Below are positions 20,624 through 28,979 of a stretch of DNA of 64,000 bases, piece by piece. Within the stretch, counting starts at the first letter, position 1; each line of letters begins with the position of its first letter. The DNA is taken from positions 1,798,001-1,862,000 of the forward strand of contig NZ_WKJP01000001.1 of NCBI RefSeq assembly GCF_009674585.1, read 5' to 3'. The notes beneath the pieces were generated by a model. That model did not search any database. It was not told the origin of the DNA and saw only the letters and a list, made by a program, of their open reading frames with translations. Both the position numbers and the translations under genes were made by a program. This stretch comes from Haloferax marinisediminis. Lineage in GTDB: Archaea; Halobacteriota; Halobacteria; Halobacteriales; Haloferacaceae.

Positions 20624-21823
20624 TTAGACGTCTTCAGTAAGGACGTCTTTCACCACGTCTGGGTCTTCGAGAAGCTGATGTTTGGTGTAACTCCCCTCAG
20701 CACTGCCGCCACTGTGTTTCGATTGCTCGATGATGTCGAGGAACGCGTGTTCTTTCAGTAAGTCACGGACGCGACGGAGCGAGAGGCTATCAGAGCCCTG
20801 TTGTCGGCAGATATTCTCGTAGACTTCGTACACCCGACTCGTGCGGAACCCGTCTTGCTGCTGGTTGGAGAGTGAGAGAATCGCCAGTGCCTGGAGGACG
20901 TAGCGGGAGTGCGGCGTCGACCCACGAATGAGCTCGCGGAATCGGTCGGTCTCTGCGCGCTGGCGCGCCTGCGTGACGAAGTTCTCTTTGACGGTGTTGG
21001 CACCCATGGACTGTGCGATTTCGCCAGCGTATCGGAGGATGTCGATTGCCTTGCGGGCGTCCCCGTGTTCACGGGCCGCGAGTGCTGCAGCGCGTGGAAT
21101 CGTAGACGGGTCCAAAACACCGTCACGGAACGCGTCGCTCCGTGCTTCCATGATATCTCGAAGTTGGTTGGCATCGTACGGCGGGAAAACGAACTCGCGT
21201 TCACACAGGCTGGACTTGACGCGCTCGTCCATGCGGTCTTTGTACTGAATCTTGTTGCTGATGCCGATAACACCGAGTTTGCACCCTGCAATCTTCCCAG
21301 CCTCACCGGCCCGCGACAGTTGCATGAGGATGTCGTCGTCGCTCAACTTGTCGATCTCGTCGAGGATGATGAGGACCACGTCGTAGAGTGCATCGAGGAT
21401 ACGCCACAGACGCTTGTAGTACGTCGAGGTCGAAAGCCCCTTGTCCGGGACTTTGATGCTGGTTATCGCAGGGTCGTTGACGCTGTCGGCAATCGTCTGG
21501 ACGGCCTGTGTCTCGGTAGTGTCCTGCGCACAGTCGACGTAGGCGAACGTCGCTTTCACGCCCTCTTCTTCGGCGGTGTCGACCAATCGTTGGGAGACGT
21601 ACTTCGCACAGAGCGACTTCCCTGTCCCCGTCTTTCCGTATATCAGTACGTTGCTCGGACTCTGTCCGAAGATTGCAGGATTCACCGCCGTCGCGAGGTT
21701 CGAAATCTCGTCGTCGCGACCGACGATGCGACCTTCTCCCGGGAGATGATTAATCTCTAACAACTCCTTGTTCGCGAAGATGGGGTCCTCCCGGGTAAAG
21801 AGGTCGTCGCTGGCGTTAGGCAT
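20624..21823 (-). CDS. cdc6: Orc1/Cdc6 replication initiator
   Basis: 399 residues. AAA+ motifs are intact: Walker A GKTGTGKS at residues 63-70, Walker B LIILDEID at 151-158, and an arginine-finger-like region around 'DERVKSSLCEREFVFPPY'. A C-terminal winged helix (about 300-399, 'LSLRRVRDLLKEHAFLDII') should bind ORB DNA. It reads away from the adjacent origin, and ORB 1 lies ten bases before its start codon, so it may control its own expression. By remembered gene order this matches orc5 of Haloferax volcanii. Confidence 0.96.
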   Translation of the reverse strand: MPNASDDLFTREDPIFANKELLEINHLPGEGRIVGRDDEISNLATAVNPAIFGQSPSNVLIYGKTGTGKSLCAKYVSQRLVDTAEEEGVKATFAYVDCAQDTTETQAVQTIADSVNDPAITSIKVPDKGLSTSTYYKRLWRILDALYDVVLIILDEIDKLSDDDILMQLSRAGEAGKIAGCKLGVIGISNKIQYKDRMDERVKSSLCEREFVFPPYDANQLRDIMEARSDAFRDGVLDPSTIPRAAALAAREHGDARKAIDILRYAGEIAQSMGANTVKENFVTQARQRAETDRFRELIRGSTPHSRYVLQALAILSLSNQQQDGFRTSRVYEVYENICRQQGSDSLSLRRVRDLLKEHAFLDIIEQSKHSGGSAEGSYTKHQLLEDPDVVKDVLTEDV

Positions 21824-21832
21824 GTTCGCAAC

Positions 21833-21851
21833 ACACCACGTTTCCGGTGAA
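21833..21851 (-). repeat. ORB 1
   Basis: Consensus ORB on the minus strand, ending ten bases upstream of the orc start codon. Confidence 0.92.
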
Positions 21852-21879
21852 AGGACTTACCATTCGTCGCAGGACACAC

Positions 21880-21898
21880 ACACCACATTTCCGGTGAA
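21880..21898 (-). repeat. ORB 2
   Basis: Minus-strand copy with one change from consensus (ATGTGG in place of ACGTGG in the middle). Confidence 0.9.
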
Positions 21899-21944
21899 CG
21901 ACCACGAACCTCCGTTTCCCGTCCACACGAAATGTAGGTGTGGG

Positions 21945-21963
21945 TTCACCGGAAACACGGTGT
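21945..21963 (+). repeat. ORB 3
   Basis: Plus-strand copy TTCACCGGAAACACGGTGT, facing the AT-rich element. Confidence 0.9.
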
Positions 21964-22280
21964 GGGGTGGGTTACCCGACTCCCAGTCGACGTTCGCCGC
22001 CGAAGAGACGACCGGACACTCCTCTCTCGGTCGGTTATCGAGAGCACTCGACCGAACCGCAACGAAACGGACCAGACGAGCACTCACCGGTCAGTCGGTC
22101 CGCTTCAGAACACACCACGAGAATACGAACTGCAACGAAGAGACGTCGGTGTCGAGAAGAATCATCTCGTCGGCCGAGCGTCGGAAAAGGCCTCGAAGAG
22201 CCCCTGAGAGTAGGGAATTCTGGACAACCAGTTCGACTCGAGCCTTACTCGAGTGACGAGTAAGTAGAAGTGCGCGAGTG

Positions 22281-22325
22281 TATCAATGGTCGGTAACACA
22301 AATAAACTATTTAATAGTTGCTATC
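22281..22325. other. AT-rich duplex unwinding element candidate
   Basis: The run around AATAAACTATTTAATAGTT is the most AT-rich in the origin and contains the inverted repeat 22305-22319. Confidence 0.7.
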
Positions 22326-22403
22326 AGTTGGGAAAACAGGACCTGCGACACCAGTCAGAGATAGCACAGTATCTCCCTCGACGGCGAGAGAGCTGGTCAC
22401 CGC

Positions 22404-22422
22404 TCCACCGGAAACGTGGTGT
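22404..22422 (+). repeat. ORB 4
   Basis: TCCACCGGAAACGTGGTGT; one mismatch at the second base. It is the first copy right of the AT-rich element. Confidence 0.9.
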
Positions 22423-22481
22423 CAACGACTGACATTCGAGGGGTGCGAGAAATCGGCGAACGAGGCGCGTTAACTGCAGAT

Positions 22482-22500
22482 TTCACCGGAAACCCGGTGT
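22482..22500 (+). repeat. ORB 5
   Basis: TTCACCGGAAACCCGGTGT, a CCGG variant shared with ORB 6. Confidence 0.9.
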
Positions 22501-22611
22501 GCAGGTAATAAGTGGACCGATTCGACTCGGTGACAGCAGTACACTAACCGAAAACACGGCAGGAATCCGGAGTATTCTCGCGTCACGGGTCCTCAATCAC
22601 CGTCTCAGCGG

Positions 22612-22630
22612 TTCACCGGAAACCCGGTGT
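22612..22630 (+). repeat. ORB 6
   Basis: Same 19-mer as ORB 5. Confidence 0.9.
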
Positions 22631-22688
22631 GTCTGTTTCCGTTCCCAGATCCCGACTTCCCCAACCCATCCCGCACACGTTTTGCAGT

Positions 22689-22707
22689 TTCACCGGAAAC
22701 GTGGTGT
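22689..22707 (+). repeat. ORB 7
   Basis: Exact consensus TTCACCGGAAACGTGGTGT. Confidence 0.92.
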
Positions 22708-22859
22708 CTGTCAGCGTTGTAACGTTCCCCCGAAGTCGACCCGTTCTCGTCACACACGTGTGCTGCCGGAAGCATCAGTAAAACTGTCACTTTCTCAGAT
22801 AGATTCCGGCCGTTCGACTGGTTTCGACGTGGAACTGTCGGGGGACGACTGTTGGCCGA

Positions 22860-22878
22860 TTCATCGGAAACGTGGTGT
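22860..22878 (+). repeat. ORB 8 (variant)
   Basis: TTCATCGGAAACGTGGTGT; one change in the first half. Confidence 0.85.
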
Positions 22879-22906
22879 CTCTGCCTCTCTCTCGTCACTC
22901 CTCCGT

Positions 22907-22925
22907 TTCACCGGAAGCGAGGTGT
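22907..22925 (+). repeat. ORB 9 (variant)
   Basis: TTCACCGGAAGCGAGGTGT; two changes in the centre. Confidence 0.8.
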
Positions 22926-22997
22926 GGTAACACCGTCACAACCGCCCGATGAGAAACAGTCGGAATCTGTCGAGACACGTCGAGGTACCACGTCTCA

Positions 22998-23016
22998 TTC
23001 ACCGGAAACGTGGTGT
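22998..23016 (+). repeat. ORB 10
   Basis: Exact consensus; the last copy, about 100 bases before the next gene. Confidence 0.92.
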
Positions 23017-23113
23017 GGAACCACCTGACGTACAATCTAGAACTTCAGCTACGTCTGATTGTTCTGTTCTCGTGGCGTCAATGCAATTACCCTAGAGTGC
23101 GAATAAAATACTC

Positions 23114-23596
23114 ATGCGTGTACTGGGCGAGGCGTGGGTACGCCTTCGCGAGTCCATCGGGAAAGTAGAGGCTACCAAGACGTGGTCGCTCGAGTGGTCG
23201 CGCCGGACCGAAACCCGGTGGTCGTACGACGACGAACTCATCGATTGCTTCCGATTCGACGATGGGTACGTAACGACTGTCCAGTACAAACGACAGGGAG
23301 TCAGGTGGCAACTCACACCCGGCCAAGTCCCACTCGCCAGTGCACTGGCGATGGCGCGACTCTATCTCGAACATCGCTTGACGCCACAGACAGACCGTGA
23401 AGGTCGCCCGTTCATCGGGCTCGCCGACCACGGGCCAGTACAGGTGTTCGAAGAGATTCCACCGGAACCAGTCGAGTACGTCTACCTCGACGGTATCCGG
23501 ACACTCGAGGAGTTCCCCGAGTTCATCACTGCCGACGAGAGCCTTCGGTCGGTCTTCGAACGGATGGCCCCTGCACAGTCGAGAACCTCTCGGTGA
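23114..23596 (+). CDS. Conserved origin-adjacent hypothetical protein
   Basis: 160 residues. A soluble, mixed alpha/beta protein with many aromatic and charged residues; the first half has 'WVRLRESIGKVEATKTWSLEWSRRTETRWSYDDEL'. No enzymatic motif is recognised. It lies between the origin and a Rad25-like helicase and reads away from the origin. The position beside the origin suggests conserved linkage, but a replication role is only a guess. Confidence 0.8.
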   Translation: MRVLGEAWVRLRESIGKVEATKTWSLEWSRRTETRWSYDDELIDCFRFDDGYVTTVQYKRQGVRWQLTPGQVPLASALAMARLYLEHRLTPQTDREGRPFIGLADHGPVQVFEEIPPEPVEYVYLDGIRTLEEFPEFITADESLRSVFERMAPAQSRTSR

Positions 23597-23645
23597 CAGT
23601 TCGTGTGTCGCAAGCCGTTTCCCCCTCGCGTTCGTACCCGAGTTG

Positions 23646-25706
23646 ATGACTGCCGAGGACGAGGAGCGAACTGTTCGTCCGGATGAGTCTGATGGGTCGG
23701 ACGCGCACACCGATACTGTCGACGACGTCGACGGTTCCAGCAGCGCCGATGGCACCAACAGTGTAGAAGATTCCTCCAGTGGTGAGGCGGGCGACGGCCC
23801 CGACCGTGCTGTCCTCGACCGACTCTCCGACGTAACCGAAGCGACCGTTCCGAGCGACGACGACCGGCCAACAGATGGTGTCTCGCTCGCCTCGTTCTAC
23901 GATGCGCTCGAAGCCGAGGGCCGTCCGGTCGTGACGGCACAGCAAGTTGCTCGCCGGCTCGACGTGACGCAAGCGGACGCGATGGACGGACTCGGCGCCC
24001 TCGTCGACGCCGGCCGGGTCGAGAAAGTGAACGTCGAAACAGACCCCCTCGTGTGGTATCCCACCGAATGGGGAAAACTCGCCTCGCGCGAGCGAGTCGT
24101 CTTGTTCCCGAAGCGCCGCGAACTCGTCGTCGACAACCCGACACAGTACACACGCGCGCGCCTCTCACAGTTCGCACACCTCGTGGACACGACGGGTGAC
24201 CGCGAGGGCCGAGGCCGCGGCTATCTGTACCGGATTCGCCAAGAAGACGTGTGGCAAGCCCCGTTCGACGACGTCCGCGACCTCATCGCGATGTTACGGT
24301 CGGTCGTCCCGGAGCGTTCGCCGCACCTCGAAACGTGGGTCGAAGACCAGTGGAAGCGCGCCCACCAGTTCCGTCTGTACACACACGAGGAGGGGTACAC
24401 CGTCCTCCAGGCCGCGACCGAGAGTCTCATGGGGAACGTCGCGCTCCAGAAACTCGACGAAGACCAGATTTACGCCCCGATTTCCGACACGGAAGCGTGG
24501 GTCAGAGACGAATCAGTTGCCGCCATCAAACGGATTCTCTACGACGCAGGCTACCCCGTCGAAGATGACCGTGACCTCGAAGAGGGTGAAGCACTCGACG
24601 TATCGCTCCACGTCGACTTACGAGACTACCAGCAAGACTGGGTCGACCGCTTCCTCGACCAGCGGTCGGGCGTTCTCGTCGGCCCACCGGGTGCCGGAAA
24701 GACGATCGCCGGTATCGGTGCCCTCGCGGCCGTCGGCGGCGAGACACTGATTCTCGTACCGAGTCGTGAACTCGCCCGACAGTGGCGCGAAGAACTCCTC
24801 TCGACGACCGACCTCGACGAAGACCAAATCGGTGAGTACCACGGTGGAACCAAAGAAATCAGGCCGGTCACGATTGCGACCTACCAGACTGCGGGGATGG
24901 ACCGCCACCGCTCGCTGTTCGACTCACGACGCTGGGGACTCATCATCTACGACGAAGCACACCACATCCCGAGTCGCGTCTTCCAACGGAGCGCCGACCT
25001 CCAGTCCAAACACCGTCTTGGGTTGTCGGCGACGCCCATCCGCGAGGACGACAAAGAAGCCGAGATTTTCACGCTCATCGGCCCACCAATCGGAACCGAC
25101 TGGGGCAAACTCTTCGACGCAGGCTACGTTCAGGAACCGGAAGTCGAGATTCGCTACGTCGGGTGGGAAGACGACATGGCGCGCAACGAATGGGCGTCCA
25201 GCGACGGTCGAGAGCGACACATGCTCGCCGCGATGAACCCCGGGAAAGTCTTCGAGATTCGGCGACTCCGTGCGCGTCACCCGGACTCGAAGACGCTCAT
25301 CTTCGTCGACTACCTCGACCAGGGTGACGAGATTGCGTCGGCACTCGACGTTCCGTTCGTCAGCGGTGAGACGCGCCACCATCGCCGTGAGGCGTACTTC
25401 GAAGCCTTCCGCGACGGCGACCTGCAGACGCTCGTCATCTCTCGCATCGGCGACGAAGGTATCGACCTCCCGAACGCCGAACTCGCTATCGTCGCCTCCG
25501 GACTCGGTGGGTCGCGGCGACAGGGGTCGCAGCGCGCCGGTCGAACCATGCGCCCAGCAGGGAGTGCGCTCGTCTACGTGCTCGCAACCCGTGGAACTAG
25601 CGAAGAGGACTTCGCACAGCGGCAGATGCAGCACCTCGCGGGGAAGGGGATTCAAGTTCGTGAGGTCAACTCGTCCGAGCAGTCGGGCGATGAGTCGACA
25701 CAGTAG
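23646..25706 (+). CDS. XPB/Rad25 (ERCC3)-type DNA helicase
   Basis: 686 residues from the ATG at 23646; an 83-codon upstream extension overlaps the previous gene and looks non-coding. The first ~60 residues are Asp/Ser-rich, followed by an HTH-like segment ('VTAQQVARRLDVTQADAMDGLGALVDAGRV'). The SF2 core has Walker A GPPGAGKT (about 346-353), motif II DEAH (about 436-439), 'GLSATPIREDDKE' as motif III and 'GSRRQGSQRAGRTMRP' as motif VI. XPB helicases open DNA in nucleotide excision repair and transcription. From memory Haloferax names such genes rad25. It may be co-transcribed with the gene before it. Confidence 0.92.
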   Translation: MTAEDEERTVRPDESDGSDAHTDTVDDVDGSSSADGTNSVEDSSSGEAGDGPDRAVLDRLSDVTEATVPSDDDRPTDGVSLASFYDALEAEGRPVVTAQQVARRLDVTQADAMDGLGALVDAGRVEKVNVETDPLVWYPTEWGKLASRERVVLFPKRRELVVDNPTQYTRARLSQFAHLVDTTGDREGRGRGYLYRIRQEDVWQAPFDDVRDLIAMLRSVVPERSPHLETWVEDQWKRAHQFRLYTHEEGYTVLQAATESLMGNVALQKLDEDQIYAPISDTEAWVRDESVAAIKRILYDAGYPVEDDRDLEEGEALDVSLHVDLRDYQQDWVDRFLDQRSGVLVGPPGAGKTIAGIGALAAVGGETLILVPSRELARQWREELLSTTDLDEDQIGEYHGGTKEIRPVTIATYQTAGMDRHRSLFDSRRWGLIIYDEAHHIPSRVFQRSADLQSKHRLGLSATPIREDDKEAEIFTLIGPPIGTDWGKLFDAGYVQEPEVEIRYVGWEDDMARNEWASSDGRERHMLAAMNPGKVFEIRRLRARHPDSKTLIFVDYLDQGDEIASALDVPFVSGETRHHRREAYFEAFRDGDLQTLVISRIGDEGIDLPNAELAIVASGLGGSRRQGSQRAGRTMRPAGSALVYVLATRGTSEEDFAQRQMQHLAGKGIQVREVNSSEQSGDESTQ

Positions 25707-25804
25707 GGAGACCAGTCACGGCTTCCAATATCGGTCCGCAGTCGGCCAGTTATCGACCCGGAATGAGAATTCTTAAGTCCAATCGTAGATTGAGATTCTC
25801 TTGA

Positions 25805-25878
25805 CCGCTCTTAGCTCAGCCTGGCAGAGCAGCCGACTGTAGATCGGCTTGTCCCCCGTTCAAATCGGGGAGAGCGGA
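25805..25878 (+). tRNA. tRNA-Tyr (GTA)
   Basis: 74 bases. The acceptor CCGCTCT pairs exactly with AGAGCGG (25871-25877), with discriminator A at 25878. The anticodon arm GCCGA-CTGTAGA-TCGGC gives GTA. The T-arm carries CGTTCAAATC. Confidence 0.96.
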
Positions 25879-25887
25879 CTCCTTTCT

Positions 25888-25922
25888 GACGCCGACTGCG
25901 AACGAAGTGAGCCAGCGGCGTC
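25888..25922 (+). terminator. Hairpin just after tRNA-Tyr
   Basis: GACGCCG (25888-25894) pairs with CGGCGTC (25916-25922). It starts ten bases after the tRNA, so it may be its terminator. Further palindromic pieces (GATTTG/CAAATC pairs near 25941-25986) fill the gap to the next gene. Confidence 0.5.
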
Positions 25923-26092
25923 TGCAGGTCCACCTCGACCCGATTTGAGCAGCGAGCAAATCTCTGATTTGCGAGTGAGTTCAAATCACCGTGGCTCGCA
26001 CTGCTCGCCACGAGCACTCGCTCGTTTCACTCACGAGTACGCAGAGAGGAGACTCGTTCGTAACGCCGCCCACGAACAACCTGAGCAGAGAA

Positions 26093-27277
26093 CTACTTCT
26101 CCGGTATCCTGCAGGTGTCCGGCGCGTCGTCACCAATCTGGTTGTCTTCGACGACGTTGCCGACGGAGTCCTCGTCGATTCGAATCGGTAGGTCGCCGTT
26201 CTCTCGGATGATGTTGTTGCGGACGACGTTGTTGTCCGAGCTTCGAAGCTCGATGCCGTCGCCACCATTCTGACGGATGAGGTTCCCAACGAGTTCGTTG
26301 TCGTTTGAACGGATGAGCAGGATGCCATCGCCGCTGTTTCCGATGACGCGGTTCTTCGAGAGTGTACTGCGTTCTACGTTGTCGTAGAGATGGATACCTG
26401 CGTCTCCATTCCGGAAGACGTCATTTTCCTCGATGAGGATATTTGCAATTCTGGCGTCGCGCGCGATTACGCTGATTCCGTATCTCTCGTTTTCGATGAA
26501 CCGGTTTCCTCGAACGAGACTGTCTCCCCCAGCGCCATCGTCTGTACTGATATCGAACCCTGACCTATTTTGATAGAATAGGTTGCCGACAACGCTCGAG
26601 CCAGTGCTGTTGGTCAAAGACAATTCACTGTTGTTGTAGTCGACACGGTTGTCCTTTATCACGGCATCACGGGCAAAGTCGAAGCCACCGACACTCTCGT
26701 TTCTGGTGATTCGATTTCGAAGGAGAGCGATTCGTGGAGACCCCTCGTCTTGGAAGAACGCAACCCCGTTCTTTGCGACGATGCTATCCGAAATCGTCAG
26801 ATCACGATTCTGTTGTAACCAGAATCCCTGGTCACAGTGCGTCACTTTCACGTTGTGGACTCTCGCCATGTCCGTGTCTTCGAGTTCGATGCCTACACTG
26901 CACCCTGTTACGATGACGTTTTTGACGATAGCGTTCGGGGTAACTGGATCAAGATAATCGCCAATGTCGATTCCCTTTTCTGCCCCCTTGATGTGATAGC
27001 CTTGCCCGTCGATGGTGACGTCAGGAACTCCAGACTCGACTCTGATGAGCGTCCCACCGTTCTTCGCGACGAGGTCTTTGGTCAGGACGTAGTACCCCGG
27101 CTCTGTAATCACCGTTGGTCCATCGATGGGTATCGCGTCCGATTTCTCTTCAGTCCCCGCTGCGGTTCCGACGAGTCCAGATAGTCCGAGGCCGGAAGCG
27201 GCAGCCACGGCTGCTCCTATCCGAAGAACGTCTCTACGTGCGTATCCACGACGTGGATTCGAGTGGTCGTCACTCAT
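26093..27277 (-). CDS. Tat-exported right-handed beta-helix protein (NosD-like), copy 1
   Basis: 394 residues from the ATG at 27275-27277; an upstream ATG adds 13 residues but lies before the Tat motif and overlaps promoter-like sequence. The Tat signal is 'ARRDVLRIGAAVAAASGLGLSGLVG'. The mature part is a ladder of N-x-I/V repeats ('NRITRN', 'NLFYQNRSG', 'ENDVFRNGDAGIHL', 'NNIIRENGDLPIRI'), as in NosD/CASH periplasmic copper-binding and carbohydrate-binding beta-helices. It pairs with copy 2, almost identical over the C-terminal part. Ligand unknown. Confidence 0.85.
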   Translation of the reverse strand: MSDDHSNPRRGYARRDVLRIGAAVAAASGLGLSGLVGTAAGTEEKSDAIPIDGPTVITEPGYYVLTKDLVAKNGGTLIRVESGVPDVTIDGQGYHIKGAEKGIDIGDYLDPVTPNAIVKNVIVTGCSVGIELEDTDMARVHNVKVTHCDQGFWLQQNRDLTISDSIVAKNGVAFFQDEGSPRIALLRNRITRNESVGGFDFARDAVIKDNRVDYNNSELSLTNSTGSSVVGNLFYQNRSGFDISTDDGAGGDSLVRGNRFIENERYGISVIARDARIANILIEENDVFRNGDAGIHLYDNVERSTLSKNRVIGNSGDGILLIRSNDNELVGNLIRQNGGDGIELRSSDNNVVRNNIIRENGDLPIRIDEDSVGNVVEDNQIGDDAPDTCRIPEK

Positions 27278-27436
27278 TCCTAAAGCATCGGACTGAGTAC
27301 GTTTTGTTAAATTCAATATACTGACAATTAAGCGAGTGCTGAATAAGTGGATAGGATGGCTGTACAGAACAGCGTGGTGTGCTTTCCCTGCGAATCGGGA
27401 CTGTTACCCTGAGATTTAGTCACTCACGCCAGCCTG

Positions 27437-28684
27437 TCAGTACGAATCGAGCCGACAGGTGTCCGGCGCGTCGTCACCAATCTGGTTGTCTTCGACGACG
27501 TTGCCAACGGAGTTCTCGTCGATTCGAATCGGTAAGTCGCCGTTCTCTCTGATGATGTTGTTGCGGACGACGTTGTTGTCCGAACCGAGGTCGTTGAACT
27601 CTGAGCTTCGAAGCTCGATTCCGTCGCCACCGTTCTGTCGGATGAGGTTCCCCACGAGTTCGTTTTCGTCCGCGTTTTCGAGGAAAATCCCATCACTTCC
27701 GTTCCCGATGATTCGGTTCTTCGAGACGGTACAGCGGAGGACGCGGCCAACGAGTCTGATACCGTCTGTTCCATTCCGGAAGATGTCGTTCTCCTCGATG
27801 AGTACGTCTCTCGAATCTTCTTCGACGGAGATTCCGTACCGGTCGTTCTCGATGAATCGGTTCCCCCGAATGACGTCACCCGAACCGTTGACACTCGTTC
27901 CGACAGAATCGGAATACGAGAGTCCAGCGTCGTTTTGATAAAACAGGTTGTCGACGATTTTCGAGTCGTAGGTGTAGAGCATACTCAAGGCACCGTTGTT
28001 GTAGTCGAATCGATTGTTCCTGATGAGGAGGGTAGCGGCGAAATAGAACCCACCGACATCCTCGTTTCTGGTGATTCGGTTTCGCAGGATGTGAACTGTC
28101 CTCGTTCCTTCGTCTTGGAAGAAGACGATGTCGTTCTTCGCGATGACGTTATCTGCGATAGTGAGCTCCTTGACGTTGTAGAGCCGTAACGCGACCTCAC
28201 AGTGGGTTATCTTCACGTTGGAAATCGTCCCATTTCTGTTGTCACTGTACTCGATACCGGTTCCGAACCCTGTGATGACGATATCCTTGGCCGTGACGTC
28301 GACAACGTCGTCGCTGAGATACAAGCCGGCTCTGATAGCTGTGGTGTCGGAGTACCCATCGTTCCTCGGCCCCTTCATGCGGTACCCCCGACCGTCGATG
28401 GTGACGTCGGATACCCCCTCTTCGACGACGATGACCTCGGAGACATCCTTCACGGTGATGTCCTGCGTGAGCACGTAGTAGCCGGGTTCGGTAATCACCG
28501 TGGGGCCGTCGATGGGGATCGCGTCGTCCGGGACTGTATCTCCGTTCTTGCCGTCGTCGCCTGCTGCGGCGCTTCCAGCGAAGCCAGACAGTCCAAGACC
28601 AGCCACGGCAGTCGCAACCGCACCTTTGCGAAGCACGTCTCGGCGTGAGAACCGGCGGGCCGAGTCCAAGTAGTCAGCACTCAT
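27437..28684 (-). CDS. Tat-exported right-handed beta-helix protein (NosD-like), copy 2
   Basis: 415 residues. The Tat signal has 'SRRDVLRKGAVATAVAGLGLSG'. The beta-helix repeats match copy 1 throughout, with a seven-residue insert ('EFNDLGS') near the C-terminus. The upstream regions of both copies also share a 28-base block (27304-27331 and 28711-28738), so the duplication included the promoter. Both lie downstream of tRNA-Tyr and look lower in GC than their neighbours. A surface carbohydrate- or metal-binding role is an inference. Confidence 0.85.
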   Translation of the reverse strand: MSADYLDSARRFSRRDVLRKGAVATAVAGLGLSGFAGSAAAGDDGKNGDTVPDDAIPIDGPTVITEPGYYVLTQDITVKDVSEVIVVEEGVSDVTIDGRGYRMKGPRNDGYSDTTAIRAGLYLSDDVVDVTAKDIVITGFGTGIEYSDNRNGTISNVKITHCEVALRLYNVKELTIADNVIAKNDIVFFQDEGTRTVHILRNRITRNEDVGGFYFAATLLIRNNRFDYNNGALSMLYTYDSKIVDNLFYQNDAGLSYSDSVGTSVNGSGDVIRGNRFIENDRYGISVEEDSRDVLIEENDIFRNGTDGIRLVGRVLRCTVSKNRIIGNGSDGIFLENADENELVGNLIRQNGGDGIELRSSEFNDLGSDNNVVRNNIIRENGDLPIRIDENSVGNVVEDNQIGDDAPDTCRLDSY

Positions 28685-28979
28685 TCGAGAGTATTTCCAC
28701 CGCAGGCGCTTTGTTACACTTGAAATATTGACAGTTAATCCTCCGTGAAAAATCGAGGTCAGTGAATAACCGGGATGGCGGTACGTTATCCAGAGCCGAA
28801 TCTCAGATTTTTCAGTCGTTCTGGCTTCAATGGACGTTCAATCCGCTGATATACAAACGGTCTACAACCCACCTCTGAACGCCAGTGAAACCGTGTCATC
28901 CAAATCTGTCTGAGGTGCTGATGTTCGTTAATATCAGTCATACAACTTTTTATGACTGATGACTGCGTAGACTAACTTG
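28685..28979. other. AT-richer spacer upstream of two divergent genes
   Basis: About 295 bases with no gene seen. It contains the promoter block of beta-helix copy 2 (28711-28738, minus) and the inverted repeat around a TATA-like element (28933-28960) before the 92-residue gene. Confidence 0.5.
28933..28960 (+). promoter_or_regulatory. Inverted repeat enclosing a TATA-like element (operator candidate)
   Basis: ATCAGTCATA (28933-28942) and TATGACTGAT (28951-28960) are perfect 10-bp inverted repeats around CAACTTTT. The T-rich centre lies about 30 bases before the ATG at 28980, where a haloarchaeal TATA box is expected. Confidence 0.6.

Larger units (their letters stand above)
21824..23113. 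other. oriC: Replication origin (oriC) with ORB repeats and an AT-rich element
   Basis: A 1.3-kb gene-free region beside the orc1/cdc6 gene. It holds ten copies of a 19-base ORB with consensus TTCACCGGAAACGTGGTGT. Two inverted and one direct copy lie near orc (21833-21963); seven direct copies lie at 22404-23016. Between the groups is the most AT-rich stretch (about 22281-22325), with a 7-bp inverted repeat AACTATT/AATAGTT (22305-22319), a likely unwinding element. A hairpin ACTCGAG/CTCGAGT (22236-22254) lies beside it. ORBs flanking an AT-rich element beside an initiator gene is the standard haloarchaeal plan. Confidence 0.93.

Noticed and set aside
22499-22930. 143-codon open frame inside the origin
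   Set aside because: Its sequence is made largely of translated ORB repeats, with no codon bias like its neighbours.
21833-23016. Spaced repeats that could resemble a CRISPR
   Set aside because: Spacing is irregular (tens to hundreds of bases), copies occur in both orientations, and the unit is the ORB consensus beside an orc gene. No cas gene is present.
23397-23645. 83-codon N-terminal extension of the Rad25-like helicase
   Set aside because: It overlaps the preceding gene in another frame and is Ser/Arg-rich; the acidic protein starts at 23646.
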